Source of the DNA: UBA3102 sp964413055
GTDB lineage: Bacteria > Bacillota > Desulfotomaculia > Desulfotomaculales > Pelotomaculaceae
Assembly: GCA_964413055.1 (NCBI GenBank)
Contig: CAYPRB010000002.1
Location: 62,001-126,000 of the forward strand
Direction of reading: 5' to 3'
DNA: 64,000 bases
Shown here: positions 25,785 through 33,547 of the stretch, in pieces
How positions within the stretch are numbered: the first letter of the stretch is position 1
How the letters are laid out: each line of letters starts with the position of its first letter
Program-made: the position numbers and the translations under genes
Notes under the pieces: generated by a model
Database searches by the model: none
Told to the model about the DNA's origin: nothing
Seen by the model: the letters and a program-made list of their open reading frames with translations, nothing else

Positions 25785-26758
25785 TGTTTCTTCCTCCTGC
25801 GGCCGCCTTCTTTTTCCTGCTTCATGTTTTTGAGTTCTATGCCGGTAACTTTTACGAATACTTCTTCCAATGAAGGCCGGATGATTTTGGCCTCATAAAC
25901 CATGAGGTTATGATCCTCAAAAAACTTTATAAAAGGGATCAGGTTTATTGGGGAAGGCGATTGTATTTTTACGGTAGTATCACCGTCAATGCTGACGGTG
26001 TAATCAATAAACCGGCTTCTCAATGCTTCCTTTACGTTAAGTAAGCCGCCTGCCAAAGAAAACTGCACCGTGTGCTCATTTTGAGCTTCCTGCATAAGTT
26101 CATTTACGGTTCCCAGCCTTACAATTTTGCCGCTGACAATAAAACCTACCCGGGAGCACAGTCTTTCGGCTTCTTCTATGTAGTGGGTAGTAAGAAAAAT
26201 AGTGGTGCCTTTTTTGTTGAGATTTTGAATAAGCTTGCGGATTTGTCTGGCACTTTCCACATCAATTCCCGTGGTCGGTTCGTCCAAAAAAAGTATTTGG
26301 GGATCGTGAATGATCCCGGCTGCTATGGTAAGCTTTCTTTTCATGCCTTTTGAGTAGGCTTTAAAAGGTCTTTTTCCGGTATCGGCGAGCCTGAACTGTG
26401 CCAACAGCTCTTGCGCCCGTTTTTCTCTCCGGGTTTTTTCCATTCCGTAAAGGGAAGCACAAAAGGTAAGATTATCAAACCCGCTCAGGTCGTCATAGAG
26501 ATTGCTTTCGTCCGGAACAATCCCCATAATTTGTTGAAGTTTTTTAACGTTTTTCACACCGTCTTCACCCGCTAAGTTAATGGTACCGGATGTCGGCCGG
26601 GCCAGTCCGGTCAGCATATTGATGGTAGTTGTCTTGCCGGCGCCGTTGGGCCCCAGAAAACCAAAGACTTCACCTCTTTTGACGGAAAAGTCGACCCCTT
26701 TTACGGCCATAAATCCGTCAAAGTCTTTGGTAAGGTTTTTAACTTCCAATATATTCAA
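25781..26758 (-). CDS. ABC exporter ATP-binding protein (CcmA/DrrA type)
   Basis: 325 residues; ATG with GGAGGA upstream. Walker A is GFLGPNGAGKTTTINML, signature YSKGMKRKL, Walker B ILFLDEPTTGID, H-loop TTHYIEEAERL. The C-terminal ~90 residues are the extra domain found in DrrA-like ATPases, ending with a basic EKEGGRRRKK tail. It pairs with the ABC-2 permease and is encoded 14 bases after an ArsR-family regulator, which probably controls the exporter. Confidence 0.93.
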   Translation of the reverse strand: MNILEVKNLTKDFDGFMAVKGVDFSVKRGEVFGFLGPNGAGKTTTINMLTGLARPTSGTINLAGEDGVKNVKKLQQIMGIVPDESNLYDDLSGFDNLTFCASLYGMEKTRREKRAQELLAQFRLADTGKRPFKAYSKGMKRKLTIAAGIIHDPQILFLDEPTTGIDVESARQIRKLIQNLNKKGTTIFLTTHYIEEAERLCSRVGFIVSGKIVRLGTVNELMQEAQNEHTVQFSLAGGLLNVKEALRSRFIDYTVSIDGDTTVKIQSPSPINLIPFIKFFEDHNLMVYEAKIIRPSLEEVFVKVTGIELKNMKQEKEGGRRRKKQ

Positions 26759-26772
26759 AACGCAGTCCTCCT

Positions 26773-27081
26773 CTACTCCGGTCCAAAACGCTCATTACAT
26801 TTTTCCGTTGCCGGGGGGGTACAGGACAAGTCTATGATTTTATTGGCCGCGTCCTTTAAAGCTTCCCGGTCTACCCAGTAATGGGTATAATATCCCCGCT
26901 TGTCTCCCTTAACGATACCGGCGTTTCTCAAAATTTTAAGATGTTGAGAAACGCCGGATTCTGAAATATTTAACCGTTTGGCTAGCGCTCTGACACAGTA
27001 ATCATGGCTTACAAGAGTCTTTACCAGATTGTACCGGGTTTCATCGGAAAGTGCTTTTAAAATACTGATTAATTCGGCCAT
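26773..27081 (-). CDS. ArsR-family winged-helix repressor
   Basis: 102 residues. LKALSDETRYNLVKTLVSHDYCVRALAKRLNISESGVSQHLKILRNAGIV is the classical ArsR/SmtB winged helix. Cysteines at CVRAL, LSCTP and EKCNE could form a metal or redox sensor, but the pattern does not match a named site. It is the first gene of the operon with the exporter ATPase and permease, and is divergent from the iron-uptake genes. Likely autoregulatory. Confidence 0.9.
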   Translation of the reverse strand: MAELISILKALSDETRYNLVKTLVSHDYCVRALAKRLNISESGVSQHLKILRNAGIVKGDKRGYYTHYWVDREALKDAANKIIDLSCTPPATEKCNERFGPE

Positions 27082-27253
27082 TAATTATCACCTCATTTTT
27101 CTTCATATATAATAAGTAAACACTTAAATAAATTATTAACCATTGAATTAATTTTGTCAATACTTAAATATTATATCCCATAAATATAAATATAATTATG
27201 TTGCTTTTTATTGACAAAAAGAAGATAACTGTGATACGATTGCTCAAGGTCGA

Positions 27254-27268
27254 TGAGAATGGTTATCA
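27254..27268 (+). promoter_or_regulatory. Fur-box-like operator upstream of the feo genes
   Basis: TGAGAATGGTTATCA fits the 7-1-7 Fur pattern TGATAATnATTATCA with two mismatches. It lies in the 277-base divergent region, about 90 bases before the DtxR-FeoA start. Bases 27254-27280 also form a wider imperfect palindrome, TGAGA...TCTCA, so DtxR-type binding is possible too. It fits ferrous iron uptake control. Confidence 0.55.
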
Positions 27269-27358
27269 ATATCAGTCTCATTATTTTTAATTCGAAGTGT
27301 TAGTCCGGATTAACTTTTGTTTTGATAGATTATAGATAGGATTAAAGGAGGTGCTGAC

Positions 27359-28084
27359 GTGACTGATGTTGCTGCCATATCTTCGGCTATGCAAGATTAT
27401 TTGGAAGTAATTCTGAACCTATCCGAAAAGTCAGGAACGGCCAGGGTTACCGACATCGCTGTTAAGTTAAACATCGCCAAGGCCAGTGTTACGCAGGCGA
27501 TTAACGGATTGAAGGAGATGAGTCTGGTGACCCAGGACAGGTACGGCCCGGTGGAATTGACTAATACAGGTAAGGAATTGGCATTGAAAGTGCGACATCG
27601 GCACCGTACGCTGAGGAGGTTTTTGGTTGAGGTGTTGGGAGTAAATCCTAAAATAGCTGAAAACGATGCTTGCCTTATGGAACATGTGGTCAGCCCGCAA
27701 ACTATAGAAAAACTAGTGGAGTTTTTGGAGTTAACCAACCGGACGGGGCGTCAGGGTAAGGACGGGTATTGCCCTGGTGCCGGTTCAAGAGGAAGCTCAA
27801 TATGGGATCAGGGGAAGCAAGAGGAGAAGGAGGAAAAGATAATGAAACCGGTTAATACCAAAGCGCTTAACGAGTTGCACACCGGAGAACAGGGCGAGGT
27901 GATTCGAATTACGGCAAAAGGTACGGTTCGCCGTCGCATTTTGGAAATGGGGGTTACACCGGGAACCAGGATTAGTGTAAAAGGGGTAGCGCCGCTGGGT
28001 GATCCGATTGAAATATTGGTAAAAGGGTATCGCTTAAGTCTTAGAAAAGGAGAAGCAGCCAACGTGCTTGTGGAGGTGCGGTAA
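27359..28084 (+). CDS. DtxR/MntR-type metalloregulator with C-terminal FeoA (SH3-like) domain
   Basis: 241 residues; GTG start with AAAGGAGGTG. Residues about 5-125 are the DtxR winged helix and dimerisation region: MQDYLEVILNLSEKSGTARVTDIAVKLNIAKASVTQAINGL, ELALKVRHRHRTLRRFLVEVLGV, and ENDACLMEHVVSP with the family metal-ligand C/E/H residues. Residues about 126-160 are a polar linker with low conservation. Residues 162-241 are a complete FeoA domain. An AAGGAGG site and ATG lie exactly at the start of the FeoA part, so a free FeoA may also be made. It probably senses Fe or Mn and controls feoAB. Confidence 0.82.
   Translation: MTDVAAISSAMQDYLEVILNLSEKSGTARVTDIAVKLNIAKASVTQAINGLKEMSLVTQDRYGPVELTNTGKELALKVRHRHRTLRRFLVEVLGVNPKIAENDACLMEHVVSPQTIEKLVEFLELTNRTGRQGKDGYCPGAGSRGSSIWDQGKQEEKEEKIMKPVNTKALNELHTGEQGEVIRITAKGTVRRRILEMGVTPGTRISVKGVAPLGDPIEILVKGYRLSLRKGEAANVLVEVR
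27827..27844 (+). promoter_or_regulatory. Internal ribosome-binding site and ATG for a separate FeoA product
   Basis: AAGGAGG at 27827-27833 lies eight bases before ATG 27842 in the frame of the DtxR-FeoA gene. Translation from it would give an 80-residue FeoA (27842-28084). A site this close to consensus inside a coding region is unlikely by chance and coincides with the domain border. Confidence 0.6.
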
Positions 28085-28086
28085 AT

Positions 28087-28332
28087 ATGGGTAGTAGGGT
28101 TTTACCTCTTGGTTTTCTCCAGGCCGGACAGGATGCCGTCATTAAGAAATTTAACCATGGCCGGGGTTTTTGCCGGCGACTGACGGAGATGGGGTTTGTT
28201 CGCGGTGCCAGAGTGAGAGTTGTCAAGAACGATATAGGGGGCCCGTTGATTGTTACCACCGGAGATGGGCGACTGGCCATCGGCCGCGGGATGGCGATGA
28301 GGATTTTAGTTGAAGAAGTGGAACAACAATGA
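28087..28332 (+). CDS. feoA: FeoA-family ferrous iron transport accessory protein
   Basis: 81 residues of SH3-like FeoA fold: LPLGFLQAGQDAVIKKF, RRLTEMGFVRGARVRVV and AIGRGMAMRILVEEV. FeoA is a small cytoplasmic partner of FeoB. It begins two bases after the DtxR-FeoA gene and is therefore the second FeoA domain in a row, before feoB. Tandem FeoA proteins in front of feoB are common in Clostridia. Confidence 0.9.
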   Translation: MGSRVLPLGFLQAGQDAVIKKFNHGRGFCRRLTEMGFVRGARVRVVKNDIGGPLIVTTGDGRLAIGRGMAMRILVEEVEQQ

Positions 28333-28387
28333 TTTTTTTAAAACCAAGTGCCAGGCGAGCCTAACTTTATTTAAGAGGTGTATTTAA

Positions 28388-30439
28388 TTGGAAACAGCGC
28401 AAGTCATAAATAATGAAGAGATGGTATTAGCTTTGGCCGGCAATCCCAACTCTGGGAAGACCACTGTCTTTAACAGTTTAACGGGGGCGCACCAGCACGT
28501 GGGTAACTGGCCCGGAGTAACGGTAGAAAAAAAGGAAGGACGGTTCGTTGCGGAGGGAAAAGTGGTCCGGGTAATAGATTTGCCTGGAACTTATAGCCTC
28601 GGCGCTTATTCGGAAGATGAAGCGGTTGCCCGCAACTATGTTCTTTTTGAGAAACCTGATGTTGTGATTAATATTGTGGATGCCACCAATCTGGAACGAA
28701 ACCTGTACCTGACGGTACAACTTTTGGAAATGGGCGTTAATGTAGTATTGGCCTTAAATATGTATGACGAATTGCAAACCAGGCAAATAAAAATTGATGT
28801 AACCAAACTCTCGGAATTGTTGGGGGTGCCGGTTGTTTCTACGGTAGCCACCCGTAATCAAGGGATGAAAGAACTGGTGGGCCGGGCCTTGCAGGTAGCT
28901 AAAGCCGGGAACCGGGAACCATTGAAAATTAACTATGGCAAAGAAATAGAACCCGAGTTGGTTGCCATAGAGCAAGATATTTTATCCGTCCCGGAGTTGG
29001 CAGCAAGGATTGATCCCCGGTGGTTAGCGGTTAAGGTGCTGGAGGGCGATGAGGGGATCCTTGAAGAGCTGGAAAAGTATCCCGGCCTGGAGCATCTGCT
29101 GGACAAGCGCCATGAGATAGTCAACCGGTTAGAGAACCTCTGGGGGGAAGATGTTGAATCTTTAATTACCGAACTTCGTTATGGTTTTATCGGTGGGGTT
29201 ACGAAAAAGTCGGTCAAGCGCTCTCAGACGGTTGAAGATCGCTTGTCTCTATCTGATAAGATTGACCGCGTCGTTACTAACCGTTACCTGGGGATTCCCA
29301 TCTTCTTGTTGGCGATGTGGGCAGCCTTTCAGTTTACTTTTAAAGTGGGGGAACCTTTTGTCGTTGGGATTGAAGGTTTTTTTGAGTGGTTTGGTGCAGC
29401 AACCGGAACGTGGATGGTAAATGTTGGCGCATACGGGCTTTTAAACTCATTAATAGTTGACGGTATTATCGGTGGTTTGGGAGCTGTTCTGGTTTTCATT
29501 CCTAATATATTCCTGTTGTTTTTTGCCATTTCTCTTTTGGAGGATAGCGGTTACATGGCCAGAGCAGCGTATATTATGGACCGGTTCATGCACTGCCTGG
29601 GATTGCATGGGAAATCTTTCATTCCCCTTATGATTGGTTTTGGTTGTAACGTGCCGGCTATTATGGCCACCAGAACTTTGGAAAACAAACGTGACCGGTT
29701 GATTACTATCTTAATTAATCCACTGATGTCCTGCGCCGCCCGGCTGCCGGTTTACGTTTTGTTTGCGGGAGCGTTTTTCAGCGCCCACCAGGGTTTAGTA
29801 ATTTTTTCACTTTACTTGCTGGGATTGGTCTTGGCCATCCTAATGGGATTAGTCCTCAAGCGTTTCTTGTTTTCCGGAGAGACCTCCCATTTCGTTATGG
29901 AACTTCCTCCTTACCGGATACCTACCCTTAAAAGCACCTTCATTCATATGTGGGAAAGAGGTAGTTCCTTTATCCGCAAGGCAGGGACCATCATTTTTAT
30001 AGTAGTAGTCCTTATTTGGCTCTTGTCGAACCTACCGGTGGGTGTTGAGTACGCCAGTCAGGAGAGCGTACTGGGTCGCATTGGAAGTTTCGTGGCGCCC
30101 GTCTTTGGCCCCGCGGGTTTCGGCAATTGGGAAGCGGCGACGGCTTTAATTTTCGGCATTCTGGCTAAAGAGGTGGTGGTAGGGACTTTAGGGGTGATTT
30201 ACGGAGCGCAGGAGGCCGGATTGACTGAGGTAATCAGTCAATTCTGGACACCGCTGTCTGCCTATGCTTTTATGGTGATGACTTTAATTTATATTCCCTG
30301 TGTTGCTGTTATCGCTACAATAAAAAGAGAAACTAACTCCTGGGGTTGGACATTTTTTGCCGTAGGTTACAGCCTGGTGCTTGGTTGGTTAATGGCCGTT
30401 CTGGTTTATCAAGTTGGCAGCCTGTTTGGTTTTAGCTAA
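28388..30439 (+). CDS. feoB: Ferrous iron transporter FeoB
   Basis: 683 residues; TTG start with AAGAGGTG. The N-terminal G domain has G1 GNPNSGKTT (near residue 18), G2/switch VGNWPGVTVEKKEG, G3 DLPGTYSL and G4 NMYDE. After a helical GDI region there are two Gate motifs, including GFGCNVPAIMATR (near residue 418) and NPLMSCAARLPVYVLF, within about ten membrane helices. It imports Fe2+ across the cytoplasmic membrane. A Fur-like box and the DtxR-type regulator upstream fit iron-dependent control. Confidence 0.97.
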   Translation: METAQVINNEEMVLALAGNPNSGKTTVFNSLTGAHQHVGNWPGVTVEKKEGRFVAEGKVVRVIDLPGTYSLGAYSEDEAVARNYVLFEKPDVVINIVDATNLERNLYLTVQLLEMGVNVVLALNMYDELQTRQIKIDVTKLSELLGVPVVSTVATRNQGMKELVGRALQVAKAGNREPLKINYGKEIEPELVAIEQDILSVPELAARIDPRWLAVKVLEGDEGILEELEKYPGLEHLLDKRHEIVNRLENLWGEDVESLITELRYGFIGGVTKKSVKRSQTVEDRLSLSDKIDRVVTNRYLGIPIFLLAMWAAFQFTFKVGEPFVVGIEGFFEWFGAATGTWMVNVGAYGLLNSLIVDGIIGGLGAVLVFIPNIFLLFFAISLLEDSGYMARAAYIMDRFMHCLGLHGKSFIPLMIGFGCNVPAIMATRTLENKRDRLITILINPLMSCAARLPVYVLFAGAFFSAHQGLVIFSLYLLGLVLAILMGLVLKRFLFSGETSHFVMELPPYRIPTLKSTFIHMWERGSSFIRKAGTIIFIVVVLIWLLSNLPVGVEYASQESVLGRIGSFVAPVFGPAGFGNWEAATALIFGILAKEVVVGTLGVIYGAQEAGLTEVISQFWTPLSAYAFMVMTLIYIPCVAVIATIKRETNSWGWTFFAVGYSLVLGWLMAVLVYQVGSLFGFS

Positions 30440-30488
30440 ATAAATATGGAAGATGACGGCCTGCTTTAATGCCGCCTGAAAATAGTTC

Positions 30489-30517
30489 TTGACACTTAAC
30501 CCCGTTTTTTGTATACT
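30489..30517 (+). promoter_or_regulatory. Promoter of the branched-chain amino acid operon
   Basis: TTGACA at 30489-30494 and TATACT at 30512-30517 with a 17-base spacer, about 30 bases ahead of the T-box leader. Confidence 0.8.
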
Positions 30518-30544
30518 GGTTAACAAATTTATATTTATATATTG

Positions 30545-30830
30545 TAAAGACCGTGAAGGGGATAAGGTCTGTGTGTTGCGCGATAGAGAGCCGGGGCAGC
30601 TGAAAACCGGTGCAATATATACCAGGCCGGGATCACCCCGGAGTTGCCGGTTGAAAGGTCTTCGAGTAAGCCGGGTCGGTTGGTGACCGTTAAAAACATC
30701 GTGTCCTGTTAAAGGCATAATAAGCGGCTTCCATATTAAACGGAAGCAAGCAGGGTGGTACCGCGCAAGGTTTCGACCTCTCGTCCCTGGTGGCTTGGAT
30801 TAGCTGCCGGAAGAGGGGTTGTTTTATTTT
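30545..30830 (+). promoter_or_regulatory. T-box leader, candidate isoleucine (AUC) specifier
   Basis: The T-box sequence AGGGTGGTACCGCG is at 30752-30765, followed by a terminator from about 30776 (CCTCTCGTCCC) to 30830 (GGAAGAGGGG then TTGTTTTATTTT). Stem I has AGAGAG at 30585-30590, and an upper helix pairs 30570-30579 with 30612-30621. Below that helix on the 3' side, GGG-ATC-ACC places ATC (30632-30634) in the specifier position followed by the usual A. Uncharged tRNA-Ile would then turn on ilvE through cimA. The T-box itself is certain; the specifier is my manual reading. Confidence 0.92.
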
Positions 30831-30906
30831 AAGCGGTCGGATTCGGGGTGCTGAGCGTTGACAACGATCACTTCAGATAAACCCAGTTTTTAAGGAGCGT
30901 GAACCC

Positions 30907-31779
30907 ATGATTATTTATCTTGACGGCGATTTTGTACCCAAGGAGCGGGCATTAATATCGGTTTTTGACCACGGATTGTTATACGGAGACGGTGTTTTTG
31001 AGGGTATCCGTGCCTATCACGGCAGGGTGTTCAAGTTGGATGAACACCTGGACCGCCTTTATGATTCAGCCCGGACCATTGCTTTGGAAGTACCCATTTC
31101 CAAAAAGGAAATGGAGGAGGTAGTGTTGGAAACTTTACGGCGCAATGATTTAAGCGATGCCTACATACGTTTGGTGGTGACGCGCGGCGTGGGCGACCTG
31201 GGGCTGGACCCGCGCAAGTGTTCGCAGGCGACCGTTTTTTGTATTGCCGCGTCGATTCAGCTTTACCCGGAGGAATTATACCAGGAGGGACTGGCGGTTA
31301 TTACCGTTTCCACCCGCCGTAATATTCCTACTGCTTGTATCCCGCGGGTAAAGTCATTAAACTACCTCAACAATATTTACGCTAAAATGGAGGCCAATCT
31401 GGCCGGGGTATCCGAAGCAATCATGCTTAATGCCGAAGGTTACGTGGCTGAAGCTACCGGTGACAATATTTTTATTGTTAAAGGGGGGGTGCTGATTACC
31501 CCGCCCACTCACGTGGGCATACTCGAGGGGATTACCCGCAACGCGGTTATGGACCTGGCCCGCAGGCAGGGCATTCCGGTGGAAGAAAAAGTTTTTACTT
31601 TGTTTGACGTCTATAATGCCGACGAGTGTTTTCTTACCGGTACCGCAGCGGAAATAATTCCCACCGTGAAAGTAGACGGGCGACTTATTGCCGACGGTAA
31701 GCCCGGGAAAATCACCTGGGAATTAATTGCCGCTTTTCGCGAATTGACCAAAATTGACGGTACCCTGATTAAACAATAA
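30907..31779 (+). CDS. ilvE: Branched-chain amino acid aminotransferase
   Basis: 290 residues, PLP-dependent fold-type IV. It makes leucine, isoleucine and valine from their keto acids, with glutamate as donor. FDHGLLYGDGVFEGIRAY near residue 20, the PLP lysine in VKSLNYLNNIYAKMEA (near residue 150), and EATGDNIFIVKGG with FLTGTAAEIIPT are the family signatures. A D-amino acid aminotransferase is the closest alternative, but the operon position makes IlvE likely. First gene after the T-box; AAGGAGCGTG precedes its ATG. Confidence 0.92.
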   Translation: MIIYLDGDFVPKERALISVFDHGLLYGDGVFEGIRAYHGRVFKLDEHLDRLYDSARTIALEVPISKKEMEEVVLETLRRNDLSDAYIRLVVTRGVGDLGLDPRKCSQATVFCIAASIQLYPEELYQEGLAVITVSTRRNIPTACIPRVKSLNYLNNIYAKMEANLAGVSEAIMLNAEGYVAEATGDNIFIVKGGVLITPPTHVGILEGITRNAVMDLARRQGIPVEEKVFTLFDVYNADECFLTGTAAEIIPTVKVDGRLIADGKPGKITWELIAAFRELTKIDGTLIKQ

Positions 31780-31877
31780 TTTAATCAATCTGCAATTGAA
31801 AACGGGCGTTTTAATGGCCGGCCGTGTCCGGCCATTATTCATTAAAAGAACTAACCTTTTAAAGGGGGGATTGGATT

Positions 31878-33542
31878 TTGCGAAGTGACGCGATGAAAAA
31901 AGGTATCGAAAAGGCGCCCCACCGTTCGTTGTTTAAGGCGCTGGGTTACACTGACCGGGAACTAGGCCTGCCCATGATTGGTGTAGTGAATGCGCAAAAC
32001 GAGATCGTTCCGGGGCACATCCACTTGGACGATATTGCGGCGGCGGTAAAGTCCGGGGTGCAGCTGGCCGGCGGTGTTCCCTGCGAATTTTCGACCATTG
32101 CCGTTTGTGACGGTATTGCCATGAACCATACCGGCATGAAGTATTCCCTGGCCAGCCGGGAGTTAATTGCCGACAGCATTGAAGTTATGGCCGAAGCGCA
32201 TCCCTTTGACGGTCTGGTGCTGGTTACTAATTGTGATAAAGTGGTGCCGGGGATGTTGATGGCTGCCGCCAGGCTGAATATTCCGGCCATTGTGGTAAGC
32301 GGTGGCCCGATGCTGGCCGGCCGGTATCAAGGAGAAAATATTTCCCTGAGCAATATTTTTGAAGCGGTCGGCAGGGTTTACGCGGGAAGCATGAGCGAGG
32401 AGGAGCTGCACGCGGTCGAAGAGGAAGCCTGTCCCGGCTGCGGTTCGTGTGCCGGTATGTTTACCGCCAACTCCATGAATTGTATCACCGAAGCCCTGGG
32501 CATGGCCTTGCCCGGTAATGGTACCATTCCTGCTGTATCCGCTGCCCGGCGGCGTCTGGCCAAACTGACGGGGCTCAGAATCGTGGAAATGGTGCGAGAA
32601 GGATCGCGCCCGTCGGATATTATGACCGCAGACGCATTCCGGAACGCGTTATCCGTCGATATGGCCCTGGGTTGTTCCACCAATACGGTACTGCATTTAC
32701 CGGCTATTGCTGCCGAGGCAGGGATTGAATTAAGTCTTGATGAAGTTAATTTGGTTAGTGAACGCACGCCCAATTTATGCCGGTTAAGTCCGATGGGACC
32801 GTTTTTTGTTCAGGATCTGGATGAAGCCGGGGGTATCCGGTCAGTCATGGCGGAATTGGCTTTGAAAAATTTAATCAACCTGGACGCCCGGACGGTTGGA
32901 GGAGTTACCGTCGGCGAAAATATTAAAGGATGTACGGTGTTCCGCCGCGAGGTCATCCGCAGTGTGGAAGACCCTTACAGTTCCAATGGCGGGATTGCGA
33001 TTTTACACGGCAACCTTGCTCCGGACGGAGCGGTGGTTAAGAAAGCCGCGGTAGCCCCGGAGATGCTGCAGCATAAAGGTCAGGCCCGGGTGTTTGATGC
33101 GGAAGACGAGGCGGTGCAGGCCATCACTTCCGGCAAGATTAAAAAAGGAGACGTCATTGTCATACGTTATGAAGGGCCCAAAGGCGGGCCGGGCATGCGG
33201 GAAATGCTGACCCCCACCGCCACGGTTGCCGGCATGGGCCTGGACAAAGAAGTGGCGCTTTTGACGGACGGACGTTTTTCGGGGGCGACCCGGGGCGCTT
33301 CCATCGGTCATATTTCCCCTGAAGCGGCGGAAGGAGGCCCGGTTGCCTTAATCAGAGACGGGGATATGATTGATATAGATATACCTAATAATTCTTTAAA
33401 CGTGGTGCTGAGTGCGGATGAACTTGCCGCCCGCTTGAAGGACTGGAAACCTCCCGAAGCCAGGGTCAAGCAGGGTTACCTGGCCCGGTACGCGCGGCAG
33501 GTGACTTCCGCCGGCACAGGAGCAATTATAAGAAAGGAATAA
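31878..33542 (+). CDS. ilvD: Dihydroxy-acid dehydratase
   Basis: 554 residues; TTG start, GGGGGG eight bases before. It dehydrates dihydroxy-acids to the keto acids of valine and isoleucine, using an Fe-S cluster. Cysteines of the cluster region appear in TNCDKVVPGM (near residue 120) and EEACPGCGSCAGMFTANSMNC (near residue 190), and the C-terminal block has GRFSGATRGASIGHISPEAAEGGP. Length and motifs are normal. Second gene of the T-box operon. Confidence 0.97.
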   Translation: MRSDAMKKGIEKAPHRSLFKALGYTDRELGLPMIGVVNAQNEIVPGHIHLDDIAAAVKSGVQLAGGVPCEFSTIAVCDGIAMNHTGMKYSLASRELIADSIEVMAEAHPFDGLVLVTNCDKVVPGMLMAAARLNIPAIVVSGGPMLAGRYQGENISLSNIFEAVGRVYAGSMSEEELHAVEEEACPGCGSCAGMFTANSMNCITEALGMALPGNGTIPAVSAARRRLAKLTGLRIVEMVREGSRPSDIMTADAFRNALSVDMALGCSTNTVLHLPAIAAEAGIELSLDEVNLVSERTPNLCRLSPMGPFFVQDLDEAGGIRSVMAELALKNLINLDARTVGGVTVGENIKGCTVFRREVIRSVEDPYSSNGGIAILHGNLAPDGAVVKKAAVAPEMLQHKGQARVFDAEDEAVQAITSGKIKKGDVIVIRYEGPKGGPGMREMLTPTATVAGMGLDKEVALLTDGRFSGATRGASIGHISPEAAEGGPVALIRDGDMIDIDIPNNSLNVVLSADELAARLKDWKPPEARVKQGYLARYARQVTSAGTGAIIRKE

Positions 33543-33547
33543 CGGTC

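Noticed and set aside
30389..30718. Open frame antisense to the T-box leader
   Set aside because: It lies over a structured leader RNA and has no coding character.
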